Below, piece after piece: positions 49,277-56,697 of a stretch of 64,000 nucleotides of DNA (within the stretch, counting starts at the first letter, position 1; every line of letters begins with the position of its first letter). The position numbers were made by a program, and so were the translations under genes. Source of the stretch: DATLZU01 sp035573855 (GTDB taxonomy: Bacteria > Nitrospirota > Nitrospiria > Nitrospirales > Nitrospiraceae); assembly GCA_035573855.1 (NCBI GenBank), contig DATLZU010000021.1, positions 62,001-126,000 on the forward strand. The letters are read 5' to 3'. The notes under the pieces are model-generated. The model was not told the DNA's origin. It saw only the letters and a list, made by a program, of their open reading frames with translations, and searched no databases.

Positions 49277-49993
49277 TTACGGACAGGATGCCGGCTGAAC
49301 GAGTTCGCAGAAACTGAGGCCTCGCAGGTCGAGGCTGAAGGAATGGCGGGTGCCTTGCCAAGTGCCCGGGCGGACGATCTGGGTCGTCTTGAAGCTGGCC
49401 GCCGCCGCGGCGTCCAGCTCCGGTTCGGCATCAGAGAGAAAGAGGATGGCGTCCGGAAGGAGCGTCAGTCTGCTGGCGATGCGTTCGTATGAGACAGCGT
49501 CGGTTTTGGCGCCGATGCGGGTGTCGAAGAAATGGGAGAACAACGGCGTGAGATCACCATTAGTCGTATTGGCGAGGAGCAGCCGTTGGGCTTGCTCAGA
49601 ACCGGAAGAATAGGTGGCCAAGCGAATTCCGTTGTTCCGCCACCGAATGAGCGTGGGAGCAACATCTGTGTAGAGTTCGGGGGTAAAGGCACGGGAACGG
49701 TACCCTTCTTCCCAGATCATCCCTTGCAGGGCCTTCAGCCCCATGTGTTTGCGGTCTTCGTCGATCCAGCGGACGAGGAATTCGTGAAGGTCGGCGTAGG
49801 CCGGGCGCAATCCTTCCTCCCGTTCCACGGTGTCTTGGCACAGCGCGGCCCAGGTGAGGACCGCGGGGTCCTCACGATGCTCCCGTAGGAAGGCGGCCAG
49901 CCGCCGTCGCGCGTAAGGAAACAGCACCTCGCGCACAAAGTCCACCGGGATGATGGTGCCTTCGAGGTCCAAGAGCACGCAGTGAATGGTCAT
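49277..49993 (-). CDS. mtnC: Enolase-phosphatase E1 (MtnC)
   Basis: A 238-residue HAD-family enzyme that enolises and dephosphorylates 2,3-diketo-5-methylthiopentyl-1-phosphate in methionine salvage. The nucleophile motif is LLDLEGTI (Asp-x-Glu, the MtnC form of DxD), 'TYSSGSEQAQRLLL' is motif II and 'AILFLSDAEPELDAA' supplies the motif III/IV acids. It overlaps mtnD by 4 bp. Confidence 0.92.
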   Translation of the reverse strand: MTIHCVLLDLEGTIIPVDFVREVLFPYARRRLAAFLREHREDPAVLTWAALCQDTVEREEGLRPAYADLHEFLVRWIDEDRKHMGLKALQGMIWEEGYRSRAFTPELYTDVAPTLIRWRNNGIRLATYSSGSEQAQRLLLANTTNGDLTPLFSHFFDTRIGAKTDAVSYERIASRLTLLPDAILFLSDAEPELDAAAAASFKTTQIVRPGTWQGTRHSFSLDLRGLSFCELVQPASCP

Positions 49994-50523
49994 AAAGGCC
50001 ACCGATAGCGGTGTTCGATCCCTGAATGCGTGTAGCGGGGCACCCAGCCGGCCTGGTCGGTAAAGATGCGAATCGCGCAGACCATCGGCCGTATGCCGAG
50101 ATCGAACCAGTGTTTGGTGTTGGCTGGCACGGAGAGCAGGTCCCCTTCCCGACAGAGCACGGCGAACACTTCTTCCTCCGGTCGCTCTGTGTGAAACCAG
50201 AACAACCCGGATCCTTCCACGAAGAAGCGCACTTCGTCTTCGGAATGGGTGTGTTCGCGCGAGAACTTATCGCGAATCGCATCGAGATTCGGCGTATCCG
50301 GCGTCACACGCACGACGCCAGCGGAGCGGTATCCGCCTTTCTCCATGAACGGCTCGAGCCAGAGATCGTAGGCGGCCAGGACTTGATCGTCCGTGGCGTC
50401 CGCAGGCAGGCCGACGTCCGTCGACCAGCGTTCGTAGAAGATCCCGCGCTCATCGAGGAAACGCCGGATTTCATGCTCGTCCGCGAGGGACGCATTCTTG
50501 TCAGGAACTCGAAGCACGGCCAT
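49990..50523 (-). CDS. mtnD: Acireductone dioxygenase (MtnD)
   Basis: A 177-residue cupin metalloenzyme. The metal ligands appear in EHTHSEDEVRFFVEGSG (H-x-H and Glu) and the later His in NTKHWFDLG. With Fe it yields 4-methylthio-2-oxobutanoate, with Ni a shunt product; the metal is not fixed by sequence. The ATG at 50523 overlaps the end of mtnB by 23 bp. Confidence 0.93.
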   Translation of the reverse strand: MAVLRVPDKNASLADEHEIRRFLDERGIFYERWSTDVGLPADATDDQVLAAYDLWLEPFMEKGGYRSAGVVRVTPDTPNLDAIRDKFSREHTHSEDEVRFFVEGSGLFWFHTERPEEEVFAVLCREGDLLSVPANTKHWFDLGIRPMVCAIRIFTDQAGWVPRYTHSGIEHRYRWPL

Positions 50524-51151
50524 AGGTTCTCGCCTCCCGCTCGCATTGCAACACAAATTCCAACACCTCCACATGGCGCTTGGCTTCCGCCACGTTTTTG
50601 CCCCAGACATACAGGCCGTGCCCGGCCAGCAGAAACCCGTAGCTTGGTCGTTCCCGTCTGAGATGAGGCTCGATGTGAGCGACCAGCGCGCGCATATCTT
50701 GCGAGTTCGGGTAGACCGGCAGCACGACTTCGCAGTCATGATCCTCCACCCCGTCCAGGCCTTTTAAGAGTTCCCAGCCCGACAGCGTCAGATGCCCGAA
50801 CGGGCCGACCAACCGGGACAGCAACGCGGCGGCGATCGAATGGGTATGGAACACGGCTCCGGCCCCGGCAACGCGGTAGACCATCAGGTGCAACAAGGTT
50901 TCGGTGGAAGGCCTGAGGTTGAACCCGTTCACCGGCTGGCCATGTTGATCCACGGCGAGGATTTGCTCGGGCCCGATCGTTTCTTTGTCTACGCCTGAGC
51001 TCGTGATGGCGTAGAAGGCGGGGGCGGCGTATTCGGGAAGTCGGACGCTGTAGTTGGTACTCGTCCCCGGCGCCCAGCCATTTCGATAGGCCCACCGCGC
51101 AATACCGGCCAATTGGTCGGCATAACGAGTAAAGTCGGACAAGAGTTCCAT
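50501..51151 (-). CDS. mtnB: Methylthioribulose-1-phosphate dehydratase (MtnB)
   Basis: A 216-residue class II aldolase-fold enzyme. 'VFHTHSIAAALLSR' and 'GHGLYVWGKNVAEAKRHVEVLEF' hold the zinc ligands, and 'NYSVRLP' and 'TSSGVDKETI' the substrate loop. It is first of mtnB-mtnD-mtnC. The other salvage genes (mtnA, mtnP or mtnN/mtnK) are not in this window. A GGAG sequence lies directly before the ATG. Confidence 0.93.
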   Translation of the reverse strand: MELLSDFTRYADQLAGIARWAYRNGWAPGTSTNYSVRLPEYAAPAFYAITSSGVDKETIGPEQILAVDQHGQPVNGFNLRPSTETLLHLMVYRVAGAGAVFHTHSIAAALLSRLVGPFGHLTLSGWELLKGLDGVEDHDCEVVLPVYPNSQDMRALVAHIEPHLRRERPSYGFLLAGHGLYVWGKNVAEAKRHVEVLEFVLQCEREARTYGRASSS

Positions 51152-51584
51152 CTGGAGAATGGTGCTTTCTCAGTACCGGATCCTTGTAACATTGGTTGCG
51201 TTGGAATACACCTGGCGACTCCGCCAGGTGCCGGGAGAGGGGTGAACAGGGGGAAGGGTGGCCCCTCCCCATCAAGGAACGGTTAAAGATGGCTTGTAAA
51301 AGGGCAGCCAGTACGCTGACAAGGCAACGACTTCCGGCTGGTCGAGAGCCCATTTCGTCGCTGAAGCGAGGTGTGCGCTTTTTCAACGTTTGCGGGAAAG
51401 GCAACGGTTCCACCTGGAAGCAAGAAGCGGCTGAAAGTTTGATTTTTTGACCTGGACAAGCCTGGTTTCGCGCTCTCTTGAAACTGGGATGGTGGATTTG
51501 ATTAATTTGTTGACGAATCGAAACCCAGCCCGACTGTGTACGGCCGGGGAGGGGCATCGAATCGTTTTCCAAGGAGGATGACCG
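51152..51584. other. 433-bp intergenic region with a strong hairpin
   Basis: Between divergent mtnB and a lipoprotein gene. At 51209-51230 the arms CACCTGGCG and CGCCAGGTG pair perfectly around a 4-nt loop, about 60 nt upstream of mtnB in its likely leader. No SAM riboswitch pattern was recognised. The remainder contains no supported gene. Confidence 0.5.
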
Positions 51585-51863
51585 ATGAAGCGTTTGTTAT
51601 TGTGCAGCTTGCTGATGCTGACGTTGGCCGGCTGCTCGCAGTCATCAACCTCGGAGCCTCCCAAGGTGCAAGAGAAGGCGGCTGCTTCTCAGGCTGAGAC
51701 GCAGAAAGACACGCAGAAGACTGAACCCGCTGCATCCGCGTCCGCAACAGCTTCTGCGCCGTCCGGGGATGCGGCTTCAGCCCCTGCCGCGCAAGGACAG
51801 CAGCAATCTGCGAGTGCATCCGGGACGACCGCGGCTTCGCCGGAATCGTCCACCAGCAAGTAA
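51585..51863 (+). CDS. Small Ala/Ser-rich lipoprotein
   Basis: A 92-residue protein. The signal peptide ends in LAGC (Cys17), a perfect lipobox. The mature part is nearly all Ala, Ser, Thr, Gln, Glu and Pro, probably unstructured, like a spacer or surface tail. A strong AAGGAGG Shine-Dalgarno sequence 7 bp before the ATG suggests high expression. It is monocistronic, with a terminator right after. Confidence 0.8.
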   Translation: MKRLLLCSLLMLTLAGCSQSSTSEPPKVQEKAAASQAETQKDTQKTEPAASASATASAPSGDAASAPAAQGQQQSASASGTTAASPESSTSK

Positions 51864-51872
51864 ACAAGACAA

Positions 51873-51936
51873 GGGGGGGCCCGGTGCGTTGCCGTCGTAA
51901 CGCCCGGGCTCTTCTCTTTGAGGCCCCCTCTTTTTT
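51873..51936 (+). terminator. Intrinsic terminator after the lipoprotein gene
   Basis: GGGGGCC (51875) pairs with GGCCCCC (51922) and is followed by TCTTTTTT. Inside the loop a second hairpin, GCCCGG-T-GCGTT with AACGC-CCGGGC, can also form. Confidence 0.75.
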
Positions 51937-52078
51937 GACTCCCTGAAAACCCCCGTGTTATAGTCCACCTCCCCGGAGCCTCCTACACAAAGGGTGAGGG
52001 TGATAAGTGAGAAGCAACGAGTCGCTTGTCTGCTTTCGACCTGTCGCACGCCGGGCATGATGCATTGCGGTCTTAAAC

Positions 52079-53443
52079 ATGGTTGAAGTTCCCGTTAAGA
52101 TTTACCTGACAAATTTGTTGAAAAAGGCCCGCGAGGCGCAGCGTCCACTGGCTGTGCTCCCGACCGCTGTGAAGGACCGGGCGTTGCTCGCGATGGCGGA
52201 TCGGCTGGCGGCGGATGAAGAGGCCATCCTCGAAGCGAACCTCCAGGATGTGGAGAATGTCGGCAAGACGCTGGAGGGAGAGACGAACAAAGATCGTGTG
52301 AAGGAAGCAGTCGAACGAGTCCGCCTCGCACCTGATGCGGTCAAGGAAATGGTCGACCGTTTGAGGAAGGTTGCGGAGTTGGCCGATCCGGTTGGCGAAG
52401 TGACAAAACGCTGGGAACAGCCGAACGGGATGCAGGTAAGTCGGGTGCGGGTGCCGATCGGCGTGATCGGCGTCATTTCGGAATATGGACCGACCGTGAC
52501 GACCGAGACGATGGCGCTCTGCCTTAAATCGGGTAATGTTTGCGTGTTTCGTGCGGCGCCTGAATGGGGACGCACACACCAGGTCATCGTGACCAGTCTG
52601 CGTGAGGCGGCGGAGGGAGCCGGGGTGCCGGCCGGTGCGCTGTCCTTTGTTGAGCGGCCGGACAAAGAGGCGGCACTGGAATTGATGCGAGCGACGAAGA
52701 TGCTGGACGCGATCATCCCGCGCGGCGGCGCCGGTCTGCGGAAAGCGGTCATGGAACATTCCCGCCTGCCGGTTCTCTGTCATGACGGCGGGGTCTGCCA
52801 TATCTATATCGACGAAGAGGTGGACCTGCCGATGGCACAAAACATCGTCATCAATTCGAAGCTCCAGCAGCCATCCGCGCCGAATTCGGCCGATACCTTG
52901 CTTGTCCATCAGATGGTGGCCCGCCCTTTGTTGCCGGCGTTGATTCGTCGCTTGCTCGATGAATTCAAAGTGGACGTGCTGGGCTGCCCCAAGACGTACT
53001 CGTTGATGGGCACGATGGAGATCAGCGGCCACAAGTCGGTCAGACCTGTCGCGGATGACGATTGGGGGAAGCAGTTCCTGTCCAAGACCATCGCGGTGAA
53101 GATGGTGAAGGATATGGACGAAGCCCTGGAGCACATTGCCCGGTACGGTCCGGGCCATACGGATGCGATCGTCACCAAGAACTATGACCATGCCTTGCGC
53201 TTCGCGCGCGAAGTCGATTCCAGCGCCGTGCTCGTCAATGCCTCTACGAGGCTGCACGCAGGCGATGCCTTCGGCCTGGGCGGCGAAGCCGGAATCAGTA
53301 CCTCGCGACTGCACGCCCGCGGCCCCATTGGGTTAAACGAACTGACCTGCCAGAAATATGTCGTCTTTGGAGGCGGGCAGCTCCGCCATCCTCATCCGGT
53401 GCCGGTGACCTACGAAGACGCCATCATGCTCAAGCGTTTCTGA
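52079..53443 (+). CDS. Gamma-glutamyl phosphate reductase homologue lacking catalytic Cys
   Basis: A 454-residue aldehyde-dehydrogenase-superfamily protein clearly of ProA type (IIPRGGAGLRKAVMEHSRLPVLCHDGGVCHIYID; VNASTRLHAGDAFGLGGEAGISTSRLHARGPIGLNELT). In ProA the catalytic cysteine lies in a 'QRPSVCNA.ETLLVH' context; here the equivalent is QQPSAPNSADTLLVH, with Pro268 in place of Cys. The thiohemiacetal step should therefore not be possible. NADPH-binding segments seem kept. It is about 35 residues longer than typical ProA. Perhaps a paralogue with a new role, next to a methyltransferase four bases downstream. proB is not nearby. Confidence 0.85.
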   Translation: MVEVPVKIYLTNLLKKAREAQRPLAVLPTAVKDRALLAMADRLAADEEAILEANLQDVENVGKTLEGETNKDRVKEAVERVRLAPDAVKEMVDRLRKVAELADPVGEVTKRWEQPNGMQVSRVRVPIGVIGVISEYGPTVTTETMALCLKSGNVCVFRAAPEWGRTHQVIVTSLREAAEGAGVPAGALSFVERPDKEAALELMRATKMLDAIIPRGGAGLRKAVMEHSRLPVLCHDGGVCHIYIDEEVDLPMAQNIVINSKLQQPSAPNSADTLLVHQMVARPLLPALIRRLLDEFKVDVLGCPKTYSLMGTMEISGHKSVRPVADDDWGKQFLSKTIAVKMVKDMDEALEHIARYGPGHTDAIVTKNYDHALRFAREVDSSAVLVNASTRLHAGDAFGLGGEAGISTSRLHARGPIGLNELTCQKYVVFGGGQLRHPHPVPVTYEDAIMLKRF

Positions 53444-53446
53444 GCG

Positions 53447-54661
53447 TTGCTGACCGGACTCCACAACGCGCTTCTCGCTCATCTTGCCCGGTGGGGACTC
53501 CGGCGCTTTGACTCCGACGCGGCCTATTTCCGATGGCAACGCGAGCGCCTCAGCCCAGCCGATTTGAGCCTGCTCAACGAGCGCATTGAACGGAAACGGG
53601 CGCTCGGCGCCGGTGCCGAGGAAGAAAAGTCGTTCTACGACCTTACCGCTTGTCCGCACATTGTCCCCGTGCTCTACAGTCAGCGGTACGACTACTATGT
53701 CGAAATCGGACCACGGGTGGCATCGCGAATTGGCGACGCGCGGTCCGTGTTGGATTTCGGCTGCGGGGTCGGAATCCTGACCACATTTTACGCAGGGCAG
53801 TTTCCCGACCGCGCGTTTCTGGGGATCGACCGGTCACCGGCCTCCATCCAGATGGCGCGCCGCCAGGCGGCCGCGCTCGGTCTCGCCAATGTCCGGTTCG
53901 AGTGCGCGGACGTTGAGGAAAGCCAGCCGGCCGGCCCGTTCGATCTGATCGTCGCGACCCATGCGTTGGTGCAGGCGGAGCGGGACCCCGGCCTTCCCAG
54001 TCAAAGCTGGCGCACGTTCGAGCGCCCGCACGATTCTCGACTCCAGCAGGAGTTTGAACGGAGAACCGGCGTGGGCAGAAGGCTGGATCGGCTCGTCGCC
54101 GCGTTGGCTTCGAATGGGCGGATGATTGTGTTTGAGAAAACCAGAACCTTGGCGCGGCGGATTCCGTTTCAGCGCGCGCTGGCGGCGCGTGGCCTGAGTC
54201 TTTTGGAACCGCCCGAACCGATCCGGTATCGGCTGGTCGAAGAAATCGCCGATGATGGGCCGTTCTATGTCTTGGGGCGAGGCCTGTCCCGGAACGCTGG
54301 ATTGACAGCGGTCGCCTGGGATGAATTGCCGGAACCGGACGAGGCCCCCGTATTTGATATCACCGGCCGAAGCGGGATCGTGCGGCCGGCGGATGAACCA
54401 CTCTACGAAAACCATTGGCCGTCGGCTCAGCGAGTCTGGAACCAGCTTCAGGAGCGGCAGATCCTGAAGGAGCGCACGACACGGGAGCCGGACGGGCGCG
54501 AGTTCCATGTCGAGCTGGGACGGGCAGGATCGATAGCGTACGTGTACTGCGCCAATACCTTCGATCAGCGGCAGATCGTGATTGTCGAATCCCAACGTGC
54601 CGAGCTGGTAGAAGCCTACTACGACGAAATTGTCGGAGGGATGGGCACCAACCAAGCATGA
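53447..54661 (+). CDS. SAM methyltransferase with unusual C-terminal domain
   Basis: A 404-residue protein. Residues 100-230 form a class I methyltransferase (VLDFGCGVGILTTFYAGQFPDRAFLGIDRSPASIQMARRQ...VRFECADVEE), while the final 100 residues ('RVWNQLQERQILKERTTREPDGREFHVELGRAGSIAYVYCANTFDQRQIVIVESQRAELVEAYYDEIVGGM') are a separate alpha/beta domain I do not recognise. TTG start 3 bp after the ProA-like stop, so they are probably one operon. Confidence 0.75.
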   Translation: MLTGLHNALLAHLARWGLRRFDSDAAYFRWQRERLSPADLSLLNERIERKRALGAGAEEEKSFYDLTACPHIVPVLYSQRYDYYVEIGPRVASRIGDARSVLDFGCGVGILTTFYAGQFPDRAFLGIDRSPASIQMARRQAAALGLANVRFECADVEESQPAGPFDLIVATHALVQAERDPGLPSQSWRTFERPHDSRLQQEFERRTGVGRRLDRLVAALASNGRMIVFEKTRTLARRIPFQRALAARGLSLLEPPEPIRYRLVEEIADDGPFYVLGRGLSRNAGLTAVAWDELPEPDEAPVFDITGRSGIVRPADEPLYENHWPSAQRVWNQLQERQILKERTTREPDGREFHVELGRAGSIAYVYCANTFDQRQIVIVESQRAELVEAYYDEIVGGMGTNQA

Positions 54662-54691
54662 CGTACGGGGCAAGACCGCGTTGACTCACCC

Positions 54692-54721
54692 TTGACCCGG
54701 CAGTTGGACGGCGCATAGAAT
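54692..54721 (+). promoter_or_regulatory. Strong sigma70-like promoter before the tandem radical SAM genes
   Basis: TTGACC and TAGAAT, each with five of six consensus bases, 18 bp apart. The -10 box is 79 bp before the ATG at 54801. It shows that the tandem radical SAM genes can be transcribed apart from the methyltransferase. Confidence 0.65.
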
Positions 54722-54800
54722 TGGCGTGATTTTCGCTAAGTTCTGGAACTCCCGGTGAATTTCGATTCCTTCTGGGGGTGTTGAGGAGGAACGGCCAGCC

Positions 54801-56687
54801 ATGAGAATCGAATATTCCAAAGGCCAACGGGCGAGCACGGAACTGATCCAGCTTCACCGGCGCTCGTCGGCCGTGGCAGGTGGGCGAAAGATGAAGGTCC
54901 TGCTGATTTTCCCCCCGGACTGGTACCCTTCCGAACCCTATCTGAGCCTGCCCACTCTGACCGCCGTCCTTCGTGCCGCTGGACACACGGTGATCCAAAA
55001 AGATGTAAATCTCGAGATGTACGACTGGTACTTCAGCGAGGATTTTCTCAAGCGCGTGCTTCGCAAGGTACCCCAACAGCTCGATCGGCTGAGGAAACTG
55101 GCGAAGAAGCGCGAGTTGGAGGAATGGGAAGCGGACCTCCAGCTTGCGTTGTGCGATCTGACCCGTCAGCGGATCGCCGAGCTGACTGACAAGGCGGAGC
55201 GGGCCAAGCGGATCGTGCGCGGTGAGGATTTTTATGACATCGACAAGCTGGAATGGGCTATCAACACGTTTCGGGAAATCACTGCGGCGATCTCGCTGGT
55301 CTATGCCCCGGCACGGATTTGCATGCCCCCGATGGAGACCGATCTTTCCTATAAGGTTTTCATGTCCTCCGAGGTGATGGATGCGGTGCGCGACACGCAG
55401 GTGAACGTCTATCGAGATGTGTTTGATCACCTGGTCAAGCCGACCATCGAAGCCGAACGACCCGACGTGGTCGGAGTCTCAATTGTGCTCCAACAGCAGC
55501 TTTTCTCGTCGATGACGTTCTGCGCCCTGATCAAGGAACAGTTTCCGCAGATCCACGTCACGATCGGCGGCAATACGGTGACGCGGCTGCGCGATGTCCT
55601 GCCCGGTTCGCCGCTGTTCGCGTTTTTCGACAGCGCGGTGATCTACGAAGGGGAGACGGCGTTTCTGCAATTGATCGAGGCGGTGGGCGCCGGACGAGAT
55701 CTGGGCGGCATCCCGAACCTGATCTATCGTGATGCGGCCGGGGTGCACACTTCGCCGCTGACATACGCGGAAGACATGGGCTCGCTTCCTCCGCCCGATT
55801 TCGACGGGCTGCCGCTGGAGAAGTATTTCGTGCCGGACCGCATTCTGCCGTATCTGGCTACGCGCGGTTGTTACTGGGGCCGCTGCGAGTTCTGCGATCA
55901 CGGCGAAGGCTACACCGCTGGCTATCGGACGAAGAAGATTGAGCAGATCATCGAGGATATTCGGTTCCTCAAGACGAAATATCACACCCGCCACTTCCAC
56001 TTTACCGACGAATCCTATCCGCCGGCGCTCTTCCGAAAACTGGCCCGCCGGCTGGTCGAGACCAAGATGGACATTCTCTGGACGACCCACATGCGGTTTG
56101 AGAAAAGCTTGCTTGACGAAGCGGTGTGGCGAGACGCGAGGGATTCCGGGTGCCGGTATCTCCACTTCGGCTATGAATCGGGGAGTGAACGGGTGCTCAA
56201 ATTGATGGACAAGGCCACGACGACGGACGTGATCAAGCGGCATTTGGAACTGTCCGCCGGGGTAGGAATCTGGAACCATGTGATGGGGTTCTTCGGATTT
56301 CCGGGGGAGACGCGGGAGGAGGCCTGGCAGTCGGTTCGATTCCTGGAGGACAACAGGGCACATGTCCATTCGCTCGGTTTCGGAACCTTCGACCTGAGCA
56401 AACACACCCCTGTCGCGAAGCACCCGGAAAAGTGGGGTGTGACTCCTTACAAGAATCCGGACTGGGACTTGGCGCTGGATTATTATTACACTGTGCGCGA
56501 AGGGCTCAGCGTTGAAGAGGCAGAGCGGGTGTTCGAAGAGTTTGAGCGCAATCATTATCCGGGGTGGGACCTGCGCATCTTCATCCGGGAGTACGTCTTT
56601 CTCTATATCGCCCGGTTTGGGCTGAGCAAACTGCAGGACCTCCAGTTCAATCCTGATCGCATTCCTGCCGGGACGGCATCGAGTTAG
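54801..56687 (+). CDS. Cobalamin-type radical SAM protein, copy 1
   Basis: A 628-residue protein. An N-terminal Rossmann domain (KVLLIFPPDWYPSEPYLSLPTLTAVLRAAGH ... VVGVSIVLQQQLFSSMTFCALIKEQFPQIHVTIGGN) is of B12-binding type but has no DxHxxG, as in many cobalamin radical SAM enzymes that bind B12 base-off without His. A 120-residue helical insertion splits this domain. The cluster motif is RGCYWGRCEFCDHG: Cys357, Cys362, Cys365, spaced C-x4-C-x2-C. The C-terminal part (GIWNHVMGFFGFPGETREEA) completes the TIM-barrel. GAGGAGGA before the ATG supports the start. Its nearest relative here is the next gene. Substrate unknown; methylation or rearrangement at unactivated carbon is typical of the class. 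Confidence 0.85.
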   Translation: MRIEYSKGQRASTELIQLHRRSSAVAGGRKMKVLLIFPPDWYPSEPYLSLPTLTAVLRAAGHTVIQKDVNLEMYDWYFSEDFLKRVLRKVPQQLDRLRKLAKKRELEEWEADLQLALCDLTRQRIAELTDKAERAKRIVRGEDFYDIDKLEWAINTFREITAAISLVYAPARICMPPMETDLSYKVFMSSEVMDAVRDTQVNVYRDVFDHLVKPTIEAERPDVVGVSIVLQQQLFSSMTFCALIKEQFPQIHVTIGGNTVTRLRDVLPGSPLFAFFDSAVIYEGETAFLQLIEAVGAGRDLGGIPNLIYRDAAGVHTSPLTYAEDMGSLPPPDFDGLPLEKYFVPDRILPYLATRGCYWGRCEFCDHGEGYTAGYRTKKIEQIIEDIRFLKTKYHTRHFHFTDESYPPALFRKLARRLVETKMDILWTTHMRFEKSLLDEAVWRDARDSGCRYLHFGYESGSERVLKLMDKATTTDVIKRHLELSAGVGIWNHVMGFFGFPGETREEAWQSVRFLEDNRAHVHSLGFGTFDLSKHTPVAKHPEKWGVTPYKNPDWDLALDYYYTVREGLSVEEAERVFEEFERNHYPGWDLRIFIREYVFLYIARFGLSKLQDLQFNPDRIPAGTASS

Positions 56688-56697
56688 AGTTAAGGCG

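Noticed and set aside
51152..51300. SAM riboswitch upstream of mtnB
   Set aside because: Only a simple hairpin is visible; none of the conserved SAM-I or SAM-II sequence blocks is present.
52073..53314. Minus-strand open frame of 413 codons
   Set aside because: Antisense to the ProA-like gene, with no domain, and composition of a shadow frame.
55479..56555. Minus-strand open frame of 358 codons
   Set aside because: Antisense to the first cobalamin-type radical SAM gene; no motifs.
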